This document shows, in pieces, positions 1 through 8,559 of a stretch of 13,850 bases of DNA (position 1 is the first letter of the stretch; every line of letters begins with the position of its first letter). The stretch is from Chitinophagaceae bacterium (GTDB lineage: Bacteria; Bacteroidota; Bacteroidia; Chitinophagales; Chitinophagaceae): positions 1 through 13,850 of the forward strand of contig JAHEZB010000014.1 in the NCBI GenBank assembly GCA_023251285.1, read 5' to 3'. The notes below the pieces were generated by a model that worked only from the letters and a program-made list of their open reading frames with translations, ran no database searches and was not told where the DNA came from. The translations under genes were made by a program, and so were the position numbers.

Positions 1-1
1 A

Positions 2-3000
2 TCCAATATTGACTGGACATCCCTTAAATGGAATCCCAATATCTATTATACGGCTTCAGACGATCCGAAGGTGCCCCGGGTAATTGATGATAGCGGTCAG
101 GCGTTGATCAAAATCTCTCCTGCGGTCGATTTCCAGGCGTACACAAAAACAGTAATTCCGAGCCTGCCCTGGACGGCTTCCTCCACCGATACCTTTTCTA
201 TCCGGGCCAATCCGACATTCAACTTAAGCTCTAAAACCGGCCAGGTTATTTTTTCTGTAAAAAAAGAAAACGAGCTGATCGCGGAGGAAACCATACCGGT
301 AACAAACGGGAACATCGGTGCCCATCCTGATCTAACGGCCATCCTAAACAGTGGCGACAAAGTGTTTTTCGAATATCACACTGCTGACACATCAGTGGCT
401 TATGCATTGGAAGCTGACAGCGTGATCGTTCGCCCGAGGCACAGCAACCCAGATACCCTGCAAGGCGGCTTTCATACCCTGGATAACTCTTTCATCTTTG
501 GCCCATTGTATCGGCATTGGGGTCAATTTGCCTATAACGGCAACAGGGACCGCGCCAATCAGCCCATTATTGAAGCTGATTTGAAGCTAAGTCCTGCGTT
601 AACGGATCAAAATCCGCCGACCATTGATTTAAGCCCTTTGGTGGATACAAGCAATCCAACTGCGTCAATGAATGAAATGCAACAGGCCTACAATGCGAAA
701 GGTGGATACCAACCGAAGGATGATAAGTTTATTTACATGGCGCCCGACAATCTAAGAAAGGCCTGGATCGGCTATGATAACCTGACCTTTGTTACCCGGG
801 ATACGATCAGCTCTTCCCGCATGGGCAGGGATGATATACTGCCGGTGAACCCGGTTGTGGTATCGACTGCAGGTTCCGGTTCCGGAGCGGTAGGTATCAA
901 AAAAGTCGCGCAAACAGATGATTTCAGCCTCGGTGTCGCCACGCCAGGCGGCGAGGTAGGAGCAGGCGTGAGTACGGGGACGACCAGGTTCGTTTATGAT
1001 TTTACAGATATGAATGGCGACGGTTATCCGGATATCCTTTCAAACAGCAAAATTCAATATACAAATCCGTACGGCAGTCTCGAACCGGCTGCGAGGTCTT
1101 TTGTCTTTGGAGATGTTACTTTTTCGAAGCATACCTCTGTGGGCGGAACTGCGGGTGGCTCATTGGCGATTTCCACTTCTCCCAACGCTTCTAAAGCATC
1201 GGGAGGGGGCAACGCAAATGCTGCCGAGGCAAAGTCACAGGGTTCGGCCGGTATTTCAGGCAGTTTTGGTGCTAATTTCGATAATGAGACTGTTGCCTTC
1301 ATGGACGTCAACAACGACGGTCTCCCGGACCGCGTACACTCTGATGGGCAGGTAGAACTCAACATGGGATATTCATTCCTGCCAGCTGAGCAATGGGGCT
1401 ACTCCGGTTTGAGCGACGGCACGTCGCTCAATTATGGTGGCGGTATCAGCATTAATATCGAAGATTACAGCATTGCCGCGGGAATTTCTCTTACACGGAG
1501 TGAAAACGTCACCAACAACACGCTTCTCGATGTGAATGGCGACGGACTACTCGATTATATCCAAGGAGTTAATCCACTTATGGTGCGACTGAACACAGGT
1601 AATGGCTTCGGCCCGGCGATCCGATGGACCGGCGCCAGCGCCGTCAACAATGGCATTTCTACCGGCGAATCTGTTAACATTGCCTTTACCGTAGGTATTT
1701 CAATTATACCGATTCTGCCTATCGTAAAGCTGTGCATTAATCCACAGGTAACTATTTCACAGGGTGCCGACAAGACCGAGGTACAATTTGACGATATTGA
1801 TGGTGACGGTTTTCCCGACTACCTCCAATCTGATGAAGACAGCAAACTGACTGTTTTGCGATCGACGATACGAAGAACCAACCTGCTTAAAAAAGTGACC
1901 CGTCCGCTGGGAGGAAGTTTCGTAATGGATTATAAGCGGGTGGGAAACACCTATGATTTGCCTAACAATGTATGGGCGTTATCCCGGGTTGATTTATATG
2001 ACGGACTTAAGGGTGATGGACCAGAGCATACGAGCACTGCTTATGACTACACAGCCGGAAAATATAACCGTAATGAAAGGGAATTCTACGGGTTTGGACA
2101 GGTAACTACCAAAAACCTCGACACCGACCACAGCGATGCTGTATACCGCACGACCGAAGACGACTACTTTACGGATAATTATTACGATAAAGGACTCTTG
2201 AAATCCACTGTATTAAAAGATGCTAATGGTAATAAGTTTACCGAGGTTGTCAACACTATTGAATTGAAGAACATTTCTTCCGGTGCTACCCTTCCGGATG
2301 CCTTTGCCCAAACGGATGATGGCGCCGCCTTCCCGGCATTGGTTAAAACGAATAAACTATTTTACGAGGGCCAGTCTACGGCAGGTAAAACAGACAGCAC
2401 CACCTATTCATATGACCAGTTCGGAAATCTCGCACGGTCTACCGACTTTGGCGATCCGGGTACAGATGATGACGTGTCAACAATCATCAGTTATCATTCA
2501 GTTCCCGGCAAATACATTATGAATGTCCCCAGCTCCGTTACCGTTTCGGGTAGCGGCACGACGTATCGCCAGCGTGCATCTGATATCGATAACAATACGG
2601 GCAACATAACAGAAACACGCCTTTATCTTGCATCGGGTGACGTGGCTAAGTATGACATGACCTATGACACATACGGCAACCTAGCAAGCATTACCCGTCC
2701 GCAAAATGCTGCCGGTCAACGCCTGAAGTACAATTACGAGTACGATGGAGATGTTCAAACGTACATGAGCAAAATATCTGATTCCTACGGTTACTCTTCC
2801 ACCGCCACCTACGATGCGAGGTTTGGACAACAACTTACGAGTACCGACCCGAACGGGCAGCAAACACAATATACCCTGGATGCAGCGGGGAGGTTACTTA
2901 CCATTCGCGGACCTTTGGAGATTGCTTCCGGCCAGCCATTTACCATTGCGTTTGAATACCATCCTGACGATCCGGTTGCCTGGGCGATGGCAAGACATTA

Positions 3001-5659
3001 TGATCCGGCGCATCCAGGAAACTACCTGGAAACTGCAGCCTTCCGTGACGGTATAGGAAGGGAAGTGCAGACCAAAAAAGATATCGCCCTGTTCAGCGGT
3101 GCAAAGGTTGCGGACCAGGAAGTAATGGTTGTTTCCGGTTCTACTGTTTTCGATGCATTTTTCAGACCGGTAAAACAGTGGTACCCACTCACAGAACCCA
3201 AAGGAACGATCGGCATTTATAACACCGCGAGTGACAGCGTGACACCAGAAGGTATGAGTTACGATGTGATGGATAGAATGCTCACCGATACATTACCCGA
3301 CCTCGCTATGCGAAAAATGGCGTACGGATTTGGCAACGACCACAACGGCGTAGTGCAATTCAAAGCCACGTCAACGGATGCCAACGGTATCAGTACAGAA
3401 AGTTTCCTCAACGTAAGGGAACTTTTGAAGGCCACCAAACAGCAGTACAGCCAGGGTAGCGATGTTTGGACCAGCTACGATTACAACCCCGTGAATGAAC
3501 TGGTACAAGTGACCGATGACCAGAAGAACGTGATCACCATGGCCTATGACCAGTTCGGCAGAAAAACCGGGGATGTACATCCTGATGCGGGCGCCACGAA
3601 TTATAAGTATGATCTTGCCGGCAACCTCGTAGAAAAAACAACAGCGAATTTGCAAAGTGGCAGCGGGATCAAGTACACGTATGACCGGGAGCGACTGGTC
3701 AAAACCACCTATCCAATAAACCCGCAAAACAATGTGACCCTCACCTATGGTGCGCCCGGGGAAGCGTTCTTCAGGGCAGGCCGGGTATCGACACAACAGG
3801 ACGGCAGTGGTACACAACAATTTTTCTATAACCCGCTGGGAGCAGTTGTAAAAAACGTTCGCGTGATTAACGTGCCCGATACAATTCCATTAACCTTCAC
3901 AACAGAATGGACCTATGATACCTGGAACCGGTTGACCGCCATGGTTTACCCCGACGGGGAAAAACTCACCTATAACTACAATGTGGGAGGCTCTTTGTTT
4001 AACATGACCGGTGTTAATAATGGTACCACCTACAACTATGTCACTCAATTGGGGTATGACAAATTCGAAACGCGGGTATTCATGCATTATGGCAATGGCA
4101 CGGAAATGACATACACCTTCGGCGCTCAACGTCGTGAACTGGCAAAGATGACAGCGAAGACAAGTGCCGGTCGTTTCATGATGGACAATACTTATACGTG
4201 GGATAATGAAAATGAAATTTTGAACATCGTGAACGCGGCACCAGTTCCACCCAATAATTTGATGGGGGGCAAATCAAATTATCAATATACCTACGATGAT
4301 TTATACAGGCTAACCAACGCTAACGGGAATTTTGGCGGAAGTAGTCATATGGACCGGTTTAGTCTTGCGATGAGCTACAACACTGTTTCCAGTGTTCTCA
4401 ACAAGAAGCAGGTACATGAAACATCCGGAAATAACTCCCAGAATTGGGTGCTGCAAAACAAAACTTCCTATAATTACGATTACAATTATAATGAAGGCAA
4501 TAAGCCGCATGCACCCATCCATATAGGCAGCCAGGCATTTACCTACGATGCAAACGGCAACCAAACTGGCTGGCAAGCTGATGTAAGCGCCCAGAACCGG
4601 CAAATTGAATGGGACGAAGAAAACAGGATGAAAACACTTTCTGATAACGGGCAGAAATTCAATTATACTTATGATGCGGATGGTATAAGGGTATTGAAGA
4701 ACATCGGCAATGGACAAACGGTGTCCATCAACGGAAAGCAGGTGGCCAAAACAAGTGGAACAGGCAATTACACGATCTACGTGAATCCCTACGAGGTGGT
4801 GCAAAGCGGAGGTTACACCAAACATTTTTATATCGACGGCCAGCGCATCGTCAGCAAGTTAGGAGTGAGTGGCAAAAGCGGGAACAACAAGGATGGATTC
4901 CAATTCTATTACCACCCCGATCACTTAGGTAACTCAGCATTTATTACCGATGCGTCAGGTGAAGTGTACCAGCACCTGGAATACTTCGCCTATGGCGAAA
5001 CCTTTGTTGAGGAACATGGCAACCAGCAAAGAACACCCTTTTTGTACAACGGCAAGGAACTTGACGATGAAACAGGATTGTATTATTATGGTGGCCGGTA
5101 CTATGACCCCATCACAAGTATATGGGAGAACATGGATCCTTCGTGGGCTCGACCGAGCGAAATCAGTACGTCACCTTATGCTTACGTACAAGACAACCCG
5201 ATAACCTACGTTGATCCGGACGGTCGTTACAAATCGTTCAGTGATTTGACAGCAAAACAACAAATAAAGTTGATAAACACGCTGGTCGAAATCAAAAAAA
5301 ATCAAATGGCCCGACGAGCCGCTTCACAACAGAATAATAACCCCAATGCGATACAGGCGTCAGCAGCTGTCCCCGACGGCTCTTCCAGCAGTTCTTCCGG
5401 CACGCATGCCGATGCTAACGGCGGAAAGAGTGCAGGAAAACGATATCATGTTACGCTAAGTCTTTTGGGTGTAAACGTGTTTACCACCGATCCGCACAAA
5501 AAAACCTGGTTGGAAAGTCAGAAGGAGAAGCAGGAGAACATCAAGAAGAATTGGGAAATAGCCACGAAGAATTACGAAAAAGCCAAAAAGACAACCATTT
5601 CCACCTTCGTTAAAATGTCAAGGACCCGGCAGATGTGGCAAAAGAGGGGTTTACGGTAA
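2..5659 (+). CDS. SpvB/TcdB-like RHS repeat protein, 5' end outside window
   Basis: The frame is open from the first complete codon at position 2, so the true start lies upstream; the GTG at 71 has no special claim. The visible 1,885 residues resemble fused B-C components of Tc toxin complexes and related RHS surface/secreted proteins. Four Asp-rich repeats of the type D-x-N/D-G/N-D-G-x-x-D lie near nt 1007, 1303, 1528 and 1793, as in the beta-propeller of SpvB/TcdB proteins. From about nt 1890 a TcdB-middle-like part follows, then many YD repeats (for example YDQFGNL, YDTYGNL, YDLAGNL) to about nt 4890. The RHS core runs from YYHPDHLGN (about 4904) to NPITYVDPDGR (about 5227), which matches the usual end of the shell where the variable C-terminus is cleaved off in characterised family members. 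The remaining 143 residues form a Ser-rich linker and a basic Lys-rich helix that I do not recognise. Secretion or toxin activity is inferred from family, not shown. Confidence 0.93.
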   Translation, partial: SNIDWTSLKWNPNIYYTASDDPKVPRVIDDSGQALIKISPAVDFQAYTKTVIPSLPWTASSTDTFSIRANPTFNLSSKTGQVIFSVKKENELIAEETIPVTNGNIGAHPDLTAILNSGDKVFFEYHTADTSVAYALEADSVIVRPRHSNPDTLQGGFHTLDNSFIFGPLYRHWGQFAYNGNRDRANQPIIEADLKLSPALTDQNPPTIDLSPLVDTSNPTASMNEMQQAYNAKGGYQPKDDKFIYMAPDNLRKAWIGYDNLTFVTRDTISSSRMGRDDILPVNPVVVSTAGSGSGAVGIKKVAQTDDFSLGVATPGGEVGAGVSTGTTRFVYDFTDMNGDGYPDILSNSKIQYTNPYGSLEPAARSFVFGDVTFSKHTSVGGTAGGSLAISTSPNASKASGGGNANAAEAKSQGSAGISGSFGANFDNETVAFMDVNNDGLPDRVHSDGQVELNMGYSFLPAEQWGYSGLSDGTSLNYGGGISINIEDYSIAAGISLTRSENVTNNTLLDVNGDGLLDYIQGVNPLMVRLNTGNGFGPAIRWTGASAVNNGISTGESVNIAFTVGISIIPILPIVKLCINPQVTISQGADKTEVQFDDIDGDGFPDYLQSDEDSKLTVLRSTIRRTNLLKKVTRPLGGSFVMDYKRVGNTYDLPNNVWALSRVDLYDGLKGDGPEHTSTAYDYTAGKYNRNEREFYGFGQVTTKNLDTDHSDAVYRTTEDDYFTDNYYDKGLLKSTVLKDANGNKFTEVVNTIELKNISSGATLPDAFAQTDDGAAFPALVKTNKLFYEGQSTAGKTDSTTYSYDQFGNLARSTDFGDPGTDDDVSTIISYHSVPGKYIMNVPSSVTVSGSGTTYRQRASDIDNNTGNITETRLYLASGDVAKYDMTYDTYGNLASITRPQNAAGQRLKYNYEYDGDVQTYMSKISDSYGYSSTATYDARFGQQLTSTDPNGQQTQYTLDAAGRLLTIRGPLEIASGQPFTIAFEYHPDDPVAWAMARHYDPAHPGNYLETAAFRDGIGREVQTKKDIALFSGAKVADQEVMVVSGSTVFDAFFRPVKQWYPLTEPKGTIGIYNTASDSVTPEGMSYDVMDRMLTDTLPDLAMRKMAYGFGNDHNGVVQFKATSTDANGISTESFLNVRELLKATKQQYSQGSDVWTSYDYNPVNELVQVTDDQKNVITMAYDQFGRKTGDVHPDAGATNYKYDLAGNLVEKTTANLQSGSGIKYTYDRERLVKTTYPINPQNNVTLTYGAPGEAFFRAGRVSTQQDGSGTQQFFYNPLGAVVKNVRVINVPDTIPLTFTTEWTYDTWNRLTAMVYPDGEKLTYNYNVGGSLFNMTGVNNGTTYNYVTQLGYDKFETRVFMHYGNGTEMTYTFGAQRRELAKMTAKTSAGRFMMDNTYTWDNENEILNIVNAAPVPPNNLMGGKSNYQYTYDDLYRLTNANGNFGGSSHMDRFSLAMSYNTVSSVLNKKQVHETSGNNSQNWVLQNKTSYNYDYNYNEGNKPHAPIHIGSQAFTYDANGNQTGWQADVSAQNRQIEWDEENRMKTLSDNGQKFNYTYDADGIRVLKNIGNGQTVSINGKQVAKTSGTGNYTIYVNPYEVVQSGGYTKHFYIDGQRIVSKLGVSGKSGNNKDGFQFYYHPDHLGNSAFITDASGEVYQHLEYFAYGETFVEEHGNQQRTPFLYNGKELDDETGLYYYGGRYYDPITSIWENMDPSWARPSEISTSPYAYVQDNPITYVDPDGRYKSFSDLTAKQQIKLINTLVEIKKNQMARRAASQQNNNPNAIQASAAVPDGSSSSSSGTHADANGGKSAGKRYHVTLSLLGVNVFTTDPHKKTWLESQKEKQENIKKNWEIATKNYEKAKKTTISTFVKMSRTRQMWQKRGLR

Positions 5660-5667
5660 GCAAACGA

Positions 5668-5700
5668 TCGCCCGGCGTGGGTGGAGAGCAAACCGGGCGA
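5668..5700. repeat. 8-bp inverted repeat just after the RHS gene
   Basis: TCGCCCGG (5668-5675) and CCGGGCGA (5693-5700) are perfect complements separated by 17 bases. There is no T-run after it, so it is not a terminator by itself. It lies only 8 bases beyond the stop codon and could stabilise the mRNA end ahead of the terminator at 5742. Function unknown. Confidence 0.45.
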
Positions 5701-5741
5701 CCCAAATGAAATAAACGACAATTAATACCAGGATACTTCCT

Positions 5742-5778
5742 AAGGTTGTCAACCTCCAGTAGTTGACAACCTTTTTTT
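5742..5778 (+). terminator. Intrinsic terminator of the RHS gene
   Basis: AAGGTTGTCAAC (5742-5753) pairs perfectly with GTTGACAACCTT (5762-5773) across an 8-base loop. A run of seven T follows (5772-5778, its first two inside the stem). This is a textbook rho-independent terminator on the plus strand, 82 bases beyond the stop codon. Confidence 0.92.
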
Positions 5779-5904
5779 ATGCTTTACGTTAAGCTGACTT
5801 TTGATCAGCTCAAAACAACATCTACCCGGCTTTTTTATCGCACAATGTTTCGCGGGTTGGTGTCTCGATTTAGGTTTGGAAAAAAGGTCAAAAAAAGTAT
5901 AATT

Positions 5905-6193
5905 CTATAGTTCCTGCTCCCCCTCCATCTGAATCGTGTTCACATTTTTTATTGCGTGGTAAGTTGGATCTACTTCTTCAATTAGTTTTACCAATAGTTT
6001 TATATTCGTATCGGCGCAATTCCTGAAAAGGTCAAAATCAAAATCATGAATCTCCCCTATTGGCGCCGACTTACTCTTTTAGTTCGGCGGTCATTGCTAT
6101 TGGAATCAGCAAATCATAGATCGATTCTATACCCGGGTTTTTCTAAGAAAAAAGCTTTCCGTTCTTATCAAATTCGTTAGCTACAAGATACAT
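5905..6193 (-). pseudogene. Decayed small gene of unknown function, downstream of RHS
   Basis: On the minus strand, reading from an ATG at 6193, the translation is MYLVANEFDKNGKLFS, then an in-frame TAG (6145-6143), then a segment beginning KNPGIESIYDLL and ending TAELKE before a TAA at 6073-6071. In another frame a 57-residue stretch from 6078 to the TAG at 5907-5905 continues with protein-like composition (GEIHDFDFDLFRNC, then LLVKLIEEVDPTYHAI). The three pieces abut, as expected of one gene broken by one nonsense mutation and one frameshift near 6073-6080. I do not recognise the family. It faces the RHS gene tail to tail, so a former immunity or accessory gene is possible but unsupported. 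The rest of 5779-6386 shows only a small 6-bp inverted repeat (5792-5810) and no intact gene. Confidence 0.4.
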
Positions 6194-6386
6194 CTCTCGC
6201 TGATACAAATACTAACCACCGAGTTGCAGGATGCGAGCTGTTTGGCAGAAACGGCGATACATCCAAAACGGCACAGCTTACAATTCTTACGCGCCTTCAC
6301 AAAATAAAAATGCCCGTTATTTCTTGCTTTACTGTAGACACGCCAGGAGATCTGCGTCAGAGCGGCGAGGTATTAGCTGCAAGCCG

Positions 6387-7676
6387 TCAGAGAGACTGTT
6401 CCTTCCTTCCTTTTTCTCTCACAAGGTCAAAACTATGAAGCCCTTTTTCAGCGTGGTAAGTAATCCCGAGGTTATTTACGTCAGCAATCTTTTTAACGAT
6501 CGCTAATCCGAGGCCGTTTGAAGATTCCGGGCTTTCTTTTGAATTCTTCAGCCGTTTAAATAATTTTTCTGATGGTATCGGCTTCAGCAAACTGGTATTG
6601 CTTATACGAAAGTTATTTTCAGAGACTGATATCTGAATCATGCCACCGGTATAATTATATTTAATTGCATTGCCCAGCAGGTTGCTTATCAGTGAATCTG
6701 CAAGTACGGGCTGAAGATTGATCTTAAACTCCCCGCTAAAAGTTGTTTGAACGGCCAGTTGCTTTTCCTTTATAAATTCATTGAAAAGGTGTAAGTATTT
6801 TTTAGTTATTTCTGCCAGGCTTACTTTCTCTGTTGTTTCATATTGATTGTTTTCAATCTTTGCTAACAACAACAACCCTTCGGTTAATTTACTCAAACGT
6901 TGCAATGCCGTTACCGATTGAAGAATGGATTGCACCTGGTCTTCCTCCAGGTTATTATCCTGCAACAACAACTCAAGCTTACTTAGCACTACCGCAACCG
7001 GCGTCTGCATTTCATGCGCCGCATTTTCTGTAAACTCTTTCATGTTTACATAATCCTTGTAAATCTTACCGGTCATATAATTCAGGGATGCATTCAATTC
7101 ATTGAATTCCTGCGTATTGGTAGTTTCGAAATGCATGCCTTCCATCTTTTGCAGTTCCGCACTTCTTATTTTATTAAGTGAACTCCGGAAAGGTTTCCAC
7201 AACCTTTTGCTGATGGCCCAATTGAATATTAAAGTAGCTGCAAACAGCCCGGCCAACACAAAAAGCATGATCCACTTCACATCAGATTCCAGCGCTGCCT
7301 TTTGCTCCTGCGATTGCCGAATGTAAATTTGATAACGGTTCCCGCTTATTGAAATTACCTGCTCCAGCTGGCGATAAGGAATGTCATTATTTGTTGTTTT
7401 ACTGTTGCTATATGTCGTGGTAATTGTTGCATATTCATCAACATCGGCATCTGTAGGATATATAGAAAGTTCAGGTGTTTTTAAAAAGAAAGTCGTTCCA
7501 TTTGCCACTTCCGTTTCAAGATATTGGGTCCATTGTATTTCATCGCTCACCAATTCTTTATCACTCCGGTAATTTATTTCTTTACTAAATTGATTCACCA
7601 GGTAGAAGCCCGCCACTGCCAGTAAGGGAACCATAGTGATTAAAAAGTAAAATGTAGTTTTTGTAAGAAGCTTCAT
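6387..7676 (-). CDS. Two-component sensor histidine kinase
   Basis: A 429-residue inner-membrane kinase that would phosphorylate the response regulator encoded just upstream. A first membrane segment spans about residues 7-28, a periplasmic sensor region of about 100 residues follows, and a second membrane segment spans about 134-155, leading to a HAMP-like linker. The H box is FTENAAHEMQTPVAVV with phospho-acceptor His221. The ATPase part has the N box (SNLLGNAIKYN, Asn332/Asn336) and a G2 box (NGLGLAIVKKI, 387-397). The G1 position normally written DxGxG reads ISNTS (358-362), a relaxed form. The length is usual for the family. It starts 31 bp after the regulator stop and is very probably cotranscribed with it. 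No clear terminator is visible after the TGA. The signal sensed cannot be told from sequence. Domain order is certain; partner assignment is inferred from adjacency. Confidence 0.95.
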   Translation of the reverse strand: MKLLTKTTFYFLITMVPLLAVAGFYLVNQFSKEINYRSDKELVSDEIQWTQYLETEVANGTTFFLKTPELSIYPTDADVDEYATITTTYSNSKTTNNDIPYRQLEQVISISGNRYQIYIRQSQEQKAALESDVKWIMLFVLAGLFAATLIFNWAISKRLWKPFRSSLNKIRSAELQKMEGMHFETTNTQEFNELNASLNYMTGKIYKDYVNMKEFTENAAHEMQTPVAVVLSKLELLLQDNNLEEDQVQSILQSVTALQRLSKLTEGLLLLAKIENNQYETTEKVSLAEITKKYLHLFNEFIKEKQLAVQTTFSGEFKINLQPVLADSLISNLLGNAIKYNYTGGMIQISVSENNFRISNTSLLKPIPSEKLFKRLKNSKESPESSNGLGLAIVKKIADVNNLGITYHAEKGLHSFDLVREKGRKEQSL

Positions 7677-7707
7677 TGGTGCGGCTTAAATTGGAAAATA
7701 AAATACC

Positions 7708-8385
7708 CTATTGATCAGTAAACCGATAACCGGCACGATAAACCGTTTTGATATAATCACCACTTCCGGCATCGAGTAATTTCTTTCTCAGGTTTTTTAT
7801 TTGTGAATAAATAAAATCAAAATTACTTACATGCAGGTATTCCTCGCCCCAGATGTGCTCTGCAATCGCCGCTTTTGTAAGCACCCTTCGCCTGTTGGCA
7901 ATAAAATATTCCAGCAACTGGTATTCTTTATCTGTCAGCACAACCGGCTTGTCATTTACGGTCACCAATTGTGCTTCCGCTTCCAGCTTGATCTCGTTAA
8001 AGGCAATCACTTTGTTGCCACTAAAGTTTCTGCGCCTGATGATCGCATGAATTCTTGAAGTAAGCTCCGACAGATAAAAAGGCTTTGCCAGGTAATCATC
8101 CGCCCCTAAATCGAGGCCCGCCAGCTTATCTTCCAATGCATTTTTTGCAGAAATAATGATGATGCCTGCTTTGGATTCCATGTATTTCAATTCTTTCACA
8201 AGGGCGAGGCCGCTGCCATACGGCAAACCAATATCCACAACGATACAATCATAATCAAACCGGGCCAATTTATCTTTTGCCTGCAGAAAATCACTTACCG
8301 CTTCACAGATAAAGCCCTGGTGTTCCAGGTATTTAAAAATCGATTCCTGTAATGCCTGTTCATCTTCTATGATCAAAATTTTCAT
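7708..8385 (-). CDS. OmpR/PhoB-family response regulator
   Basis: A 225-residue cytoplasmic DNA-binding regulator. The receiver domain (about 1-115) has the acidic pair E7/D8, phospho-acceptor Asp51 (IVVDIGLP), a Ser79 switch residue in place of the commoner Thr, and Lys101 (LAKPF). A C-terminal winged helix (about 125-223) contains the typical LTDKEYQLLEYF and YRAGYRF elements. It precedes the histidine kinase by 31 bp, the usual regulator-kinase operon. The ATG at 8385 is the natural start because the receiver begins immediately (MKILIIEDE). Its targets are unknown. The neighbouring HtrA-type protease suggests envelope stress, but a terminator separates the two transcription units, so this is inference. 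Confidence 0.95.
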   Translation of the reverse strand: MKILIIEDEQALQESIFKYLEHQGFICEAVSDFLQAKDKLARFDYDCIVVDIGLPYGSGLALVKELKYMESKAGIIIISAKNALEDKLAGLDLGADDYLAKPFYLSELTSRIHAIIRRRNFSGNKVIAFNEIKLEAEAQLVTVNDKPVVLTDKEYQLLEYFIANRRRVLTKAAIAEHIWGEEYLHVSNFDFIYSQIKNLRKKLLDAGSGDYIKTVYRAGYRFTDQ

Positions 8386-8406
8386 TTATATAAAAGTAGT
8401 CAGGTA

Positions 8407-8456
8407 TCAATTTAAGTAATTGACTTGAATATCTGCGGGTGTAATTTAAAAATTAC
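8407..8456. promoter_or_regulatory. Inverted repeats upstream of the response regulator
   Basis: Two palindromes lie in the AT-rich leader of the response regulator gene: TCAATT-N5-AATTGA (8407-8423) and a 16-base palindrome GTAATTT-AA-AAATTAC (8441-8456). Their place between the protease terminator and the regulator start suits operator sites, possibly for autoregulation. No convincing Bacteroidota -33/-7 pair was seen here. AT-rich DNA produces such repeats by chance, so confidence is low. Confidence 0.3.
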
Positions 8457-8468
8457 GATAAAAGGCAC

Positions 8469-8496
8469 AAAAAAAACCCGCCTTATAAAAGACGGG
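8469..8496 (-). terminator. Intrinsic terminator of the HtrA-type protease gene
   Basis: Read on the minus strand, CCCGTCTT (8496-8489) pairs with AAGGCGGG (8484-8477) around a 4-base loop, with one G-U pair, and is followed by eight T (8476-8469). It lies about 64 bases after the protease stop codon and should isolate the protease from the downstream regulator-kinase operon. Confidence 0.9.
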
Positions 8497-8559
8497 CCCG
8501 GGCTCATAGGATATAATAAAATATCCACGACTTATTAATCTGTAGCAACAAACGATCTT

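Noticed and set aside
4310..4825. Long antisense frames inside the RHS gene (such as 171 residues on the minus strand)
   Set aside because: They lie wholly inside a strongly supported coding region and arise from its codon pattern. None has domain motifs.
6181..6437. Plus-strand stop-free stretch of about 85 codons between the decayed gene and the kinase
   Set aside because: It has no start codon near its beginning, overlaps the kinase gene antisense, and shows no recognisable motif.
6231..6506. Plus-strand open frame of 91 residues
   Set aside because: It overlaps the end of the histidine kinase antisense, has no leader signal, and its composition is not protein-like.
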